Source: Acidobacteriota bacterium
GTDB lineage: Bacteria > Acidobacteriota > Vicinamibacteria > Vicinamibacterales > UBA2999
Direction of reading: 5' to 3'
Assembly (NCBI GenBank): GCA_021730945.1
Contig: JAKFYH010000021.1
Location: 1-64,000 of the forward strand
DNA: 64,000 nucleotides
Below the pieces are notes generated by a model that had not been told where the DNA came from, did not search any database, and saw nothing but the letters and a program-made list of their open reading frames with translations. The position numbers and the translations under genes were made by a program. Shown here piece by piece: positions 30,625-39,035 of the stretch; within the stretch, counting starts at the first letter, position 1, and each line of letters opens with the position of its first letter.

Positions 30625-31013
30625 TCCTCGTGCTGGCCGCGGGCCTGGTGCTGGCCGTGCTGCCGGTCGCGACCGAGGCGCAGGCGATCCGCAACGTGCC
30701 GCGGATCACGATTGACGAGCTCAAGGTCCTGATGGCCGGGAAGGCGGTCGTGGTGCTCGATGTCCGCGACCCCGGGTCGTTTACGGCGGGACGCATCCCC
30801 GGCGCCATCAACATCGACTACACCCAGGTCCTGGCGAAGGCCTCGCAGTTTGCCGGTGAGCGGCGCGTGATTGTGGCCTACTGCGCGTGTTCAAACGAGA
30901 TGACCGCCGCGCGCGCGGCGGTTGACCTCGCGGCCAGGGGCATCCCCGGCGCCAAGGCGCTCAAGGGCGGGTGGGACGAGTGGGTCAGCCGCGCAGAACC
31001 GATCGAGAAGTGA
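30600..31013 (+). CDS. exported single-domain rhodanese
   Basis: This 137-aa protein has a signal peptide (LTKAVVLVLAAGLVLAV ... TEAQA) and one rhodanese fold. VVVLDVRDPGSFTAGRIPGAINI is the CH2-like start block, and the active-site Cys is in VAYCACSNEMTAARA. The loop CACSNE departs from the usual CxxGxR pattern, so sulfur-transfer specificity is uncertain. The ATG overlaps the end of the M61 gene by 25 nt, implying co-translation. Its stop codon touches the stop of the convergent oxidase subunit II gene with no spacer. Confidence 0.85.
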   Translation: MAQLTKAVVLVLAAGLVLAVLPVATEAQAIRNVPRITIDELKVLMAGKAVVVLDVRDPGSFTAGRIPGAINIDYTQVLAKASQFAGERRVIVAYCACSNEMTAARAAVDLAARGIPGAKALKGGWDEWVSRAEPIEK

Positions 31014-31754
31014 CTAGCGGTTCAGCCTGGCCTGTTCGTCCGCGATCCAGGCGGCCCAGCCCTCGGCCGTGACCACGTGCAGCTCACCGCGCATGCGGTA
31101 GTGCCCCAGCCCGCACAGTTGTGAGCAGGCGATCTCCCAGTTTCCGGTCAACGTCGGCGTGAACCAGGTGCGCGTGATCGTGCCCGGCACCGCGTCCTGC
31201 TTCACGCGCATCTCGTTAAGGGTGAAGCCGTGCACTACGTCGCGGCTCATCAACTGGATCACCACTGTGCGATCGACCGGCAGGGTCAGGATGTTCAGCA
31301 AGCCCACATCGTCGCGGGCGGCCGCATCGGTGCGATCGATCCCGACCGGATTCGAGGCGCTGATCAGGGCGTTGTCGGTCCGTCCGAACACGCCGTCGGG
31401 ACCGGGATAGTGAATGTTCCAGGCAAACTGTTCCGCCGTGATCCGCACCTCGATCGGCGTCACGCCGGCCGGCGGCGGCGCGACCCGCGCCGACCATGCG
31501 GGCAGGGCCTTGGTCGCGAGGATGTAGGCATCGCCAAGGATGAGCAGGCCAATGGCAATCGCCGGCCACAGCAGCCGGGCGCCGGCTTGGTTCGCCGTGG
31601 GGTGGGCGCCGCTGCGAAACCTGATCAGGACGAGCGTCAACAGCGCGAGCCAGCCCACAAAGATCAGCAGCATGTGCGCGTGAATACTCACCAACACGCC
31701 ATCGAGCATGGCGGCGTGGGCCGAAGCCGCCGCCGGTAGCCAGCGCTCGATCAC
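31014..31754 (-). CDS. coxB: cytochrome c oxidase subunit II
   Basis: This 246-aa protein has two N-terminal transmembrane helices (about 20-45 and 60-85) and a periplasmic cupredoxin domain. The binuclear CuA site is complete: Cys, Cys, His and Met in CSQLCGLGHYRMRGEL, plus the upstream His in DVVHGFTLNEMRV. It accepts electrons from a c-type carrier and passes them to subunit I. There is no fused cytochrome c domain, so it is the aa3 rather than the caa3 type. The GTG at 31754 is chosen because it overlaps the stop of a 50-codon gene (GTGA). Confidence 0.93.
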   Translation of the reverse strand: MIERWLPAAASAHAAMLDGVLVSIHAHMLLIFVGWLALLTLVLIRFRSGAHPTANQAGARLLWPAIAIGLLILGDAYILATKALPAWSARVAPPPAGVTPIEVRITAEQFAWNIHYPGPDGVFGRTDNALISASNPVGIDRTDAAARDDVGLLNILTLPVDRTVVIQLMSRDVVHGFTLNEMRVKQDAVPGTITRTWFTPTLTGNWEIACSQLCGLGHYRMRGELHVVTAEGWAAWIADEQARLNR

Positions 31755-31903
31755 GCGCGATCCCTCAGGGTCCACAAGCGCCAGGCGAAGCGCGCCAGCG
31801 CCAGCACCACTACGGCCGTGACCACGATCAGCGTGCCAACACCGGCGCGGACGCCGGCGGCCATGGCCGCGCTTTCGGAGGGGCCGCAGAGCGGGCAGCT
31901 CAC
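31751..31903 (-). CDS. 50-aa membrane microprotein of the oxidase operon
   Basis: This 50-residue frame starts at a GTG overlapping the stop of the oxidase I+III gene and ends in a TGA overlapping the GTG of coxB, both as GTGA. It begins VSCPLCGPSESAAM, with a CPLC motif, and continues into one transmembrane helix (about 20-40, GTLIVVTAVVVLALARFAW) with a basic end. Perfect coupling on both sides and its clear topology argue that it is translated. It may be an accessory or small structural subunit of the oxidase, or, through its two Cys, a metal-handling factor; that is inference. Confidence 0.75.
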   Translation of the reverse strand: MSCPLCGPSESAAMAAGVRAGVGTLIVVTAVVVLALARFAWRLWTLRDRA

Positions 31904-34152
31904 AGGTAGAAGCTCCCGACGAAGGCCAGCCAGGCAAGGTCGAGGAAGATCCAGTAGCGGCGGGTCGCGCTGATGCGCGCATTCCACCCCGGGCGGTCGC
32001 CGTCGGTCGAGCTCACCTGCCCGTCGTAGCGTGGACGAAGGCCCAAGCCCGGCCCGGCCAGCCAGCCGGTGTGAATGGCGCCGGCCAGAACGTGGGCCAC
32101 CAGCACACCGCCCAGGGTGAACCAACACGCCAGTTGGAGACTGGTCGAGGGCATCAGTCCCTGCCGGATGAATACGGCTCCGTTCAGCAGCGCCACGGCC
32201 ACGAAGGCGAGGCCCAGGGCATGGGCGCCGATCAGCCGGATGCGCTCGCCCGAGAACGCGGCGCTGGCGCCGAGCAGCAGCGCGGTCTCGAGCCAGGGGA
32301 ATTGCGCCAGCGGTCCCGGCCACGTGGTCGTCGAGCCGGCGCGCAGCATGACATACGCAGAAAACAGCGACCCGAAGAACATCGTCAGGGAGGCCAGGAG
32401 GAGCCAGTTACCCAGCGCCGATGCCGAGGTGCCGGTGTCGGGGCGGACCAGGGCCACAGATGAGGCAGATGACGCAGACTCGTCCAGGGCCACAGATGAG
32501 GCAGATGACGCAGACTCGTCCAGGGCCGCAGATGACGCAGATGACGCAGAGCCTGATTGCCGATTGGTGGATTCGGGATTTATTGATTGCCACTCGCGCG
32601 AGTTGGACTGCCAGGGGTTGACCGCATCACGCTCCGCTCGCCGGGCACTGGCCCAGAGGTTCCACACGAACGGCAACTGGAAGAGACCGAGCAGGACCGC
32701 GGCGTAGGTCATGTGGGCCTGCCATGGCAGCGTGGGCTGGGCCAGGGCGTAGCTGGCGCCGGCGTCGTAGAGCCGGCGGTTCACGCCCATCAGGCCGATC
32801 AGGAACATCGGCATGAAGATCAGGTTCATGCAGATGAACGATCCCCAGAAGTGAACCTTGCCGAGCGTCTCGTTGAGTACGCGGCCGGTGATGCGCGGGA
32901 ACCAGTGGTAGATGCCGGCAAACAGCGCGAATATCGTGCCCGGGGCCACCAGGTAGTGAAAATGCGCGACCACGTAGTAGGTGTCGTGCAGCGCGACGTC
33001 GCTGGCGGCCAGTCCCAGTGGCAGGCCGGTCAGCCCGCCGATGCCGAACATGGGCAGGAACGCCAGTGCAAACAACATGGGCGTGGTGAAGCGGATCGAT
33101 CCGCCCCACAGCGACATGACCAGCGACGAGATCAGGATCACCGACGGGATCGAAATGATCATGGTCGTGACCTGGAAGAATGTGCCGAGCGACGTGCTCA
33201 TCCCGCTCAGGAACATGTGGTGGGCCCACACCACCATTGACATGCCGCCCATGAACAGCACGGCGCCCACCATCAGGCCGTAGCCCCAGAGTGGCCGGCG
33301 CGCGTTCACCGTGATCACCTCGGCCACGATGCCCATGGCCGGCAGGATGAGGACGTAGACCTCGGGATGGGCGAGAAACCAGAACAGGTGCTGCCACAGG
33401 AGCGGATTGCCGCCGGCGGCGAGGCCCTGCAGCGGCACGCCGCCGATCACCAGCCCGCTCGGCAGGAAGAAGCTGGTGCCGCCGAGTCGATCCATCAACT
33501 GAAAGATGGCCGCCGCCTGCAGCGCCGGAAATGCCAGCAGCAATAACAGCGCCGTGACCAACTGCGACCAGACAAAGAACGGGAGGGTCGTCCAGGTCAC
33601 GCCCGGCGCGCGGCTCTGGACGATGGTCACCAGCATGGTGATGGCGCCGAGCGCCGCCGACAGTCCGAGCAGGATGATGCCGACCAGCCAGAGGTTCTGG
33701 CCCGGCGTGGCAATCACGGCCAGCGGCGGGTAAGAGGTCCAGCCGGAGTTGGGCGCGCCGCCCTCGACGTAGAAGCTGGCGAGCATGACCAGGCCGGCGG
33801 CGAGGTAGATCCAAAAACTGAGTGCGCTCAGTCGGGGAAACGCCATCTGCCCGGCGCCGATTTGCAGTGGGACGAAATAGGTGCCGAATGCCGACGCGGC
33901 CAACGGGACCACCGCCAGGAACACCATGACCGAGCCGTGCATGGCGACCAGCTGGTTGTAGAACTCCGGCAGCATGATGCCGCCTGGTGCGTTGGTCTCG
34001 CCCAGCATCGGCACCAGCCACGCCGGCAGCGGCTGGCCGGGCCAGGCCAGTTGCCAGCGCATCAGGAGCATCAGCTTGAATCCGACCAGCAGGAAGACCA
34101 GGGCGGTCAGGCCGTACAGCAGCCCCACCCTCTTGTGATCGGTCCAGCGCAC
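31900..34152 (-). CDS. fused cytochrome c oxidase subunits I and III
   Basis: This is a 750-aa haem-copper oxidase polypeptide. The subunit I part (about 1-515, 12 helices) has haem a His in AMHGSVMVF, the CuB-His/Tyr block FWFLAHPEVYVLILP, a His pair in WAHHMFLSGM, and haem a3 and a His in HDTYYVVAHFHYL. A low-complexity linker (about 520-570, with SASSASSVALDE repeats encoded by the minisatellite) leads into subunit III (about 575-750, ending WLAFVGSFYL). The GTG at 34152 is chosen because TAGAAT lies 7 nt before it and the protein then begins VRWTDHKRVG, typical of subunit I. It reduces O2 and pumps protons with coxB. Confidence 0.93.
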   Translation of the reverse strand: MRWTDHKRVGLLYGLTALVFLLVGFKLMLLMRWQLAWPGQPLPAWLVPMLGETNAPGGIMLPEFYNQLVAMHGSVMVFLAVVPLAASAFGTYFVPLQIGAGQMAFPRLSALSFWIYLAAGLVMLASFYVEGGAPNSGWTSYPPLAVIATPGQNLWLVGIILLGLSAALGAITMLVTIVQSRAPGVTWTTLPFFVWSQLVTALLLLLAFPALQAAAIFQLMDRLGGTSFFLPSGLVIGGVPLQGLAAGGNPLLWQHLFWFLAHPEVYVLILPAMGIVAEVITVNARRPLWGYGLMVGAVLFMGGMSMVVWAHHMFLSGMSTSLGTFFQVTTMIISIPSVILISSLVMSLWGGSIRFTTPMLFALAFLPMFGIGGLTGLPLGLAASDVALHDTYYVVAHFHYLVAPGTIFALFAGIYHWFPRITGRVLNETLGKVHFWGSFICMNLIFMPMFLIGLMGVNRRLYDAGASYALAQPTLPWQAHMTYAAVLLGLFQLPFVWNLWASARRAERDAVNPWQSNSREWQSINPESTNRQSGSASSASSAALDESASSASSVALDESASSASSVALVRPDTGTSASALGNWLLLASLTMFFGSLFSAYVMLRAGSTTTWPGPLAQFPWLETALLLGASAAFSGERIRLIGAHALGLAFVAVALLNGAVFIRQGLMPSTSLQLACWFTLGGVLVAHVLAGAIHTGWLAGPGLGLRPRYDGQVSSTDGDRPGWNARISATRRYWIFLDLAWLAFVGSFYL
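32451..32550 (-). repeat. in-frame minisatellite copy B inside the oxidase gene
   Basis: Two exact 36-bp units (32451-32486, 32487-32522) and a 28-bp third (32523-32550) have the form GGGCCRCAG + ATGASGCAG + ATGACGCAG + ACTCGTCCA. The period of 12 codons keeps the frame and encodes SASSASSVALDE-type repeats in the linker between subunits I and III. Confidence 0.9.
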
Positions 34153-34159
34153 GACGTTG

Positions 34160-34165
34160 ATTCTA
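34160..34165 (-). promoter_or_regulatory. -10 element (TAGAAT) of the oxidase operon
   Basis: On the minus strand TAGAAT ends 7 nt before the GTG at 34152. It mirrors an identical TAGAAT serving the divergent M61 gene. Confidence 0.5.
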
Positions 34166-34167
34166 CA

Positions 34168-34227
34168 GGGCTTGGGACTTGGGGCTGGGACCTGGGAATT
34201 CAAGCCCCACGCCCCGAGCCCCAAGCC
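34168..34227. repeat. long imperfect palindrome between divergent promoters
   Basis: GGCTTGGGACTTGGGGCTGGG on one side matches, with few mismatches, the reverse complement of the CCCCACGCCCCGAGCCCC...AAGCC stretch on the other. The two outward TAGAAT boxes lie just beyond its ends. It could be an operator or cruciform-forming spacer, or simply C/G-biased low-complexity sequence. Confidence 0.5.
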
Positions 34228-34230
34228 GCA

Positions 34231-34236
34231 TAGAAT
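34231..34236 (+). promoter_or_regulatory. -10 element (TAGAAT), leaderless, second M61 gene
   Basis: TAGAAT ends 8 nt before the ATG at 34245, supporting that start rather than the upstream open codon at 34179. Confidence 0.5.
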
Positions 34237-34244
34237 GTTCCGCT

Positions 34245-36047
34245 ATGAAGCGCACGACTCTTCTCGCCCTTGCCACGGCCTGCCTGCTCGCCACCGCCAC
34301 GTCCGGACAGCTGAGCGCCCAGGCCCTTGAACCCATTCGCTACACCTTGCGCTTTCCCGCGCCGCACACCCACTACGTCGAGGTCGAGGCCACCATCCCG
34401 GCCGCCGGCCGGCCAGAGGTCGAGGTCTACATGGCGACCTGGACGCCCGGGTCGTACCTGATTCGAGAGTACGAGCGTAACGTCGAAGCCATGGCTGCCT
34501 CGAACGGCGCCAATGCTCTGGCCGTCGAGAAGACCCGGAAGAACCGGTGGAAGGTGACGACGCGGGGGGCGCGCGCGGTGACGCTGCGCTACAAGGTCTA
34601 CAGCCGGGAGATGACGGTCCGCAACAACTGGGTCGAGGCCGGCTTTGCCATGCTGAACGGCGCGCCGACGTTTGTCACGCTGGTCGAATCAGCGGCGCGG
34701 CCGCACGAAGTGCGCGTGGAGCTGGCCGCGACCTGGCGCGGCGTGCAGACGCCGCTCATGCCGGTGGCGACCATGCCGGACACGTTTCGCGCCGACGACT
34801 TCGACACGCTGATCGACAGCCCGATCATCATCGGAAACCCGGTGGTCAGGGAGTTCACGGTCGACGGCAAGAAGCACGCGCTGGTGCTCGAGGGCGATCC
34901 GTCGCTGTTTGACGCGGATCGCGCCGCCGCCGACGTCAAGAAGATCGTCGAGGCCGGCCGCAACGTGATGGGGCCGCTGCCGTATCCGCACTACTACTTC
35001 CTCAACATGGTCACCGAGTCGGGCGGCGGCCTCGAGCACAAGAACAGCTTCCTCGGCATGTCGGGCCGCTTCACCACCCGCACCCATCGCTCCTACATGA
35101 GCTGGCTGGGACTGATTGCCCACGAGTATTTCCACAATTGGAACGTCAAGCGGCTGCGTCCGGTGGAGCTGGGGCCCTTCGACTACGAGAACGAAAACTA
35201 CGTCAAGACGTTGTGGGTGGCCGAGGGTTTCACCGACTACTACGCTGAAGTGCTGCCGCGCCGCGCCGGCCTGGCCACCCAGCAGGAGTTTCTCGACGGC
35301 CTGTCGGATTCGATTGAGGCGGTGCAGACCACGCCGGGCCGGCTGGTGACGCCGGTCGATATGGCGTCGTTCGACACCTGGATCAAGCAGTACCGGCCCG
35401 ACGAGAACACCGCCAACACCAGCGTGAACTACTACCCGAAGGGGGCGGTGATCGCCTTCCTGCTCGACGCCAGGATCCGCAAGTCATCGGGCGCCGCGCG
35501 CACGCTCGATACCGGCATGCAGTGGGCCATGCAGCGCTACTCCGGCGCGAAGGGCTACACGCCGGCGCAGTTCTACGAGGTGATGAGTGAGGCCGCCGGC
35601 ACCGACCTCAAGGGCTGGTTCGCTCAGACCGCCGAATCGACCGACGAGCTGGACTACACCGAGGCGCTCGACTACTTCGGCCTGCGCTTCCGTCCCACCG
35701 ATCCGCGCAGCGCCCGCGCCTTTCTCGGCGGCGGCACCCGCAACGACAACGGCCGACTCGTGATCACGTCGGTGCGGCGCGGCACTCCGGCGATCGAGGC
35801 CGGCCTGAACGTGGACGACGAGATTCTCGCCATCGACGACGTGCGCGTGCGTGCCGATGGCTTGACGGCGCGACTCGATCAATACAAGCCGGGCGACAAG
35901 GTCGCGCTCCTGGTGGCGCGCCGTGACAAGCTCACCCGGATCGACGTGACGCTCGGATCCGAGCCCGGCCGTGCCTGGCGCCTGGAAGTGGCACCCAACG
36001 CCAGCGCGGAACAGAAGGCACGCCTTACTGCCTGGCTCGGTCAGTAG
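34245..36047 (+). CDS. second secreted M61 peptidase with PDZ domain
   Basis: This 600-aa paralogue of the enzyme at 28744 has a signal peptide (to about residue 27), the zinc motif HEYFH (about 293-297) in GLIAHEYFHNWNVKRLRP, the Glu of LWVAEGFTDYYAEV, and a C-terminal PDZ domain (about 510-590; VRRGTPAIEAGLNVDDEI). The active-site surroundings (NWNVKRLRP) are closer to classical M61 enzymes than in the first copy (AWNMERLRS), suggesting different peptide preferences. It is divergent from the oxidase operon and is followed by a DUF5916 protein on the same strand. Confidence 0.92.
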   Translation: MKRTTLLALATACLLATATSGQLSAQALEPIRYTLRFPAPHTHYVEVEATIPAAGRPEVEVYMATWTPGSYLIREYERNVEAMAASNGANALAVEKTRKNRWKVTTRGARAVTLRYKVYSREMTVRNNWVEAGFAMLNGAPTFVTLVESAARPHEVRVELAATWRGVQTPLMPVATMPDTFRADDFDTLIDSPIIIGNPVVREFTVDGKKHALVLEGDPSLFDADRAAADVKKIVEAGRNVMGPLPYPHYYFLNMVTESGGGLEHKNSFLGMSGRFTTRTHRSYMSWLGLIAHEYFHNWNVKRLRPVELGPFDYENENYVKTLWVAEGFTDYYAEVLPRRAGLATQQEFLDGLSDSIEAVQTTPGRLVTPVDMASFDTWIKQYRPDENTANTSVNYYPKGAVIAFLLDARIRKSSGAARTLDTGMQWAMQRYSGAKGYTPAQFYEVMSEAAGTDLKGWFAQTAESTDELDYTEALDYFGLRFRPTDPRSARAFLGGGTRNDNGRLVITSVRRGTPAIEAGLNVDDEILAIDDVRVRADGLTARLDQYKPGDKVALLVARRDKLTRIDVTLGSEPGRAWRLEVAPNASAEQKARLTAWLGQ

Positions 36048-36170
36048 TCACCACTGCGGCAGTAACCCGCTGAATCGGGCGCGTTTCAGGGCCGCTGGCC
36101 CCGGCTCTGGCGCGCCCGTCTGCCCGCCTCCCAACCTTTCCCGGGCAATCTCCGTCTATTGAACGTGGTT

Positions 36171-38735
36171 ATGAAATTCATGCGTCGCGGCGTGATTCCC
36201 GCGCTCATCCTGCTTGTCCCCGCCTTGGCCACTGCCTCGGATGAACGGCGTGCGGTGACCATGGCTATTGAGGCGGTCGCCGTGCCGGCCAACGGACCCA
36301 TCCTGGTCGACGGCAAGCTGAACGAGGAAATCTGGCAGCAGGCGCCGGCGATCAACGAGTTCGTGCAGCGCGAACCGGCGGAAGGCCAGGCGGCCACCAT
36401 GCGGACCGAGGCGCGCGTGGCCTACGACGCCAACGCTATTTATGTGGCGGTGCGGGCCTTCGATCGCGATGCCGCCCAGATCGTCGGCATCCTGACCCGT
36501 CGCGATCAGCGGTCGCCCTCCGACTGGATTCGCATTGTCATCGACTCGTACTTCGACAAGCGGTCGGCCTACGAGTTTGGAGTCAACCCGGTCGGCGTCA
36601 AGAGCGATCGTTACTACTTCAACGATGGCCAGAGCGACGACAGTTGGGACGCCGTCTGGGACGTCGAAGTGGTGAAGGACGCCGACGGCTGGACGGCCGA
36701 GTTCCGCATCCCGTTCTCGCAGCTGCGCTTCAACACCCTGGCGGGTGGACCGGTCGGCTTTGCCGTGATTCGCGAAGTGGGCCGCCTGGCCGAGACGTCG
36801 TCCTGGCCGCTGCTGTCGCGCAACGCCAATGGATACGTATCGCAGTTTGGCGAGATGCGCGGGCTGAAGATGAATGGGACGCCGAAGAAGTTCGAGCTGC
36901 TCCCGTACACCCTCGGCAAGCTGGCCACCCAGCCGGTCAGTGACGGCGATCTGCTCAATCCGTCGAAGGACCCTGGCGCGACCTTTGGCCTCGACATGAA
37001 GTACGCGGTGACGCCGGGTCTGACCCTGACCGCGACCGCCAATCCCGACTTCGGCCAGGTCGAAGCCGACCCCGCCGTGGTGAATCTCGATGCCTTCGAG
37101 ACGTTCTTCCCCGAGCGGCGGCCGTTCTTTGTTGAGGGCTCCGGCACCTTCCGCTTCAACATGGACTGCAACGACGGCAACTGCACCGGGTTGTTCTACT
37201 CACGCCGGATTGGCCGCGCGCCGCAGGGATACGCCAGCACCGGCGACGGCGAGTACTCGAAGGCGCCGGACTCGGCGACCATTATCGGTGCGGCGAAGTT
37301 GACCGGCCGCCTCGGCGGGTTCTCGCTCGGCGCCCTGACCGCGGTGACCGCGCGTGAGGACGCGGAGATCGCCGGCGCCGGCATGCTGGGGCGCCGCGAC
37401 CAGACGGTGGAGCCGCTCACCGGCTACACGGTGCTGCGCGCCCGCAAGGAGTTCAGGAACCAGTCGTCGATCGGCCTGATGACGACCTCGACCAACCGCC
37501 AGCTCGAGGACGCGGTGTCGTTTCTGTCAAACAACGCGCTGGCCGGCGGCGTTGACTACGACATCCGCTTCTCGCCCCGCTACAGCGTGACCGGCTACTG
37601 GGCCGGCAGCCGCATCGAAGGCAGCACCGAGGCGATCACGCGGTTGCAGGAGAACACCGTCCACGGCTTCCAGCGGCCTGATGCCGACTACGTCGGCCTC
37701 GATCCCACGGCCACCACGCTTCGCGGACATGCCGGTGCGCTGTCGTTCGGCAAGATCTCGGGCGAGCGGACGCGCTTCAGCACCAACCTGGGCTACAAGA
37801 GCCCGGGGTTCGACAGCAACGACCTGGGCTTCATGCGAAGGGCCGACGAGAAGACGCTGAACAACTGGTTCCAGTGGCGCAATTTCACGCCCGGCAAGTA
37901 CGTGCGCACCCGCAACTTCAATCTCAACCAGTGGGCGGCGTGGAATTTCGGCGGCGACCGGCTCTACTCTGGCGGCAACGTCAACTCGCACTGGACATTC
38001 ACCAACTACTTCAGCATCGGTGGTGGCTTCAACGTGGACGCCGCGCCCTTTCGCGATCGCAGCACGCGCGGCGGACCCGGCGTGCTCGGCAATCCGGGCA
38101 AGAGCGGGTGGTACTACTTCAATACCGACAACCGCAAGAACCTGTCGTTCTACTACAACGGCGACCATGGCGGCGACCGGTTCAACTCGATGCGCCACGG
38201 GTTCAGCCCCGGCTTCAACTGGCGCGCGTCCTCATCGATGTCGCTCAACATGGGCATCCGTTACAGCCTCAACAAGGACGATTCACAGTGGGTCGAGAAT
38301 GTCGACCTCGCCAGTGGCGGGCAGCGCTACGTGTTTGGCCGCATCGATCAGAAGACGCTGTCATTCAACACGCGCTTCAACTACACGATGACGCCCAATT
38401 TGTCGCTGCAGGTCTACGCCGAGCCGTTCGTGTCGGCCGGGCACTACACCAACTTCAAGGAGCTGGTGGACGGCCGCGCCGCCAACTACGCCGACCGCTA
38501 TCGGCCGCTGGCCTACACCGGCAATCCCGACTTCAACATCCGCTCGTTCCGCACCACCAACGTGCTGCGCTGGGAGTACAAGCCCGGCTCGGCGCTGTTC
38601 CTGGTGTGGCAGCAGGGCAAGTCCGATTACCAGAACTTCGGCGACTTTCGCTTCGGCCGCGACTTCGACGGCGTGTTTTCGGCGCCGTCTCACAACGTGT
38701 TTCTCGTGAAGTTTTCTTACTGGCTCAACATGTAA
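36171..38735 (+). CDS. DUF5916 outer-membrane protein with CBM9-like domain
   Basis: This protein of about 854 aa has a signal peptide and an N-terminal CBM9-like beta-sandwich (about 35-240; ILVDGKLNEEIWQQAPAINEFVQREP, AVWDVEVVKDADGWTAEFRIPFSQLRF). A long C-terminal DUF5916 region follows, rich in alternating aromatic strands and ending in a terminal aromatic strand (FLVKFSYWLNM), as outer-membrane barrels do. GQVEADPAVVNLDAFETFFPERRPFFVEG is a family hallmark. It is thought to bind glycans or peptides at the cell surface, but its role is not established. The frame opens at a TTG (36159); the ATG at 36171 gives a compact signal peptide. A paralogue lies at 47227. Confidence 0.88.
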   Translation: MKFMRRGVIPALILLVPALATASDERRAVTMAIEAVAVPANGPILVDGKLNEEIWQQAPAINEFVQREPAEGQAATMRTEARVAYDANAIYVAVRAFDRDAAQIVGILTRRDQRSPSDWIRIVIDSYFDKRSAYEFGVNPVGVKSDRYYFNDGQSDDSWDAVWDVEVVKDADGWTAEFRIPFSQLRFNTLAGGPVGFAVIREVGRLAETSSWPLLSRNANGYVSQFGEMRGLKMNGTPKKFELLPYTLGKLATQPVSDGDLLNPSKDPGATFGLDMKYAVTPGLTLTATANPDFGQVEADPAVVNLDAFETFFPERRPFFVEGSGTFRFNMDCNDGNCTGLFYSRRIGRAPQGYASTGDGEYSKAPDSATIIGAAKLTGRLGGFSLGALTAVTAREDAEIAGAGMLGRRDQTVEPLTGYTVLRARKEFRNQSSIGLMTTSTNRQLEDAVSFLSNNALAGGVDYDIRFSPRYSVTGYWAGSRIEGSTEAITRLQENTVHGFQRPDADYVGLDPTATTLRGHAGALSFGKISGERTRFSTNLGYKSPGFDSNDLGFMRRADEKTLNNWFQWRNFTPGKYVRTRNFNLNQWAAWNFGGDRLYSGGNVNSHWTFTNYFSIGGGFNVDAAPFRDRSTRGGPGVLGNPGKSGWYYFNTDNRKNLSFYYNGDHGGDRFNSMRHGFSPGFNWRASSSMSLNMGIRYSLNKDDSQWVENVDLASGGQRYVFGRIDQKTLSFNTRFNYTMTPNLSLQVYAEPFVSAGHYTNFKELVDGRAANYADRYRPLAYTGNPDFNIRSFRTTNVLRWEYKPGSALFLVWQQGKSDYQNFGDFRFGRDFDGVFSAPSHNVFLVKFSYWLNM

Positions 38736-38747
38736 AGAGGCTACTTG

Positions 38748-39020
38748 CCGGGAGGGCACCCCTCGTCGGGAGGGCACTTCTGGTCGGGAGGGTGCCCGCT
38801 GGTCGGGACGGTACGGCTAGCGGGATTTCCGAATCGCCCACATCCCGGGGGTCGAAGCTGAAGGGCTCCGGCCGGCCAACCACCAGTCGCGGAAAGTCGG
38901 CGTGCGCCGGGTTGGATTTCCTCTCGAAGGAGGCAATGGCCGCGCAGGTCAGACCTCGACGGGACATGCCCTCCCGACAGGCAGGCACCAAGTTCCCTCC
39001 CGACAAGAGGTGCCCTCCCG
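38748..39020. repeat. inverted array of CGGGAGGGC motifs around a non-coding core
   Basis: Four GTCGGGAGGGCA-like units (about 38748, 38765, 38783, 38802) face three inverted TGCCCTCCCGAC-like units (about 38967, 38994, 39011) across a core of about 140 bp. The stretch 38736-39035 has no credible gene. The arrangement, with repeated short arms pointing inwards, resembles a miniature inverted-repeat element or a strong multi-stem RNA/DNA structure. The right arm ends just before the promoter of the next gene. Confidence 0.6.
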
Positions 39021-39022
39021 GC

Positions 39023-39028
39023 TATGAT
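39023..39028 (+). promoter_or_regulatory. -10 element (TATGAT), leaderless
   Basis: TATGAT ends 7 nt before the GTG at 39036, directly after the last GCCCTCCCG unit of the inverted array. Confidence 0.5.
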
Positions 39029-39035
39029 CGGGTAA

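Noticed and set aside
31755-31982. 76-codon N-terminal extension of oxidase subunit II
   Set aside because: Arg/Gly-rich translation of the overlapping microprotein and fusion gene; the GTGA start at 31754 is better.
32408-32593. Small Cys/Ile-rich frames (ICVICVICGPG-like)
   Set aside because: Pure minisatellite translation in the wrong frame inside the oxidase gene.
38725-39006. 93-codon minus-strand frame over the inverted motif array
   Set aside because: The translation is driven by the repeats and its end runs into the stop of the DUF5916 gene; no ribosome site or -10 box is seen. Kept as a repeat instead.
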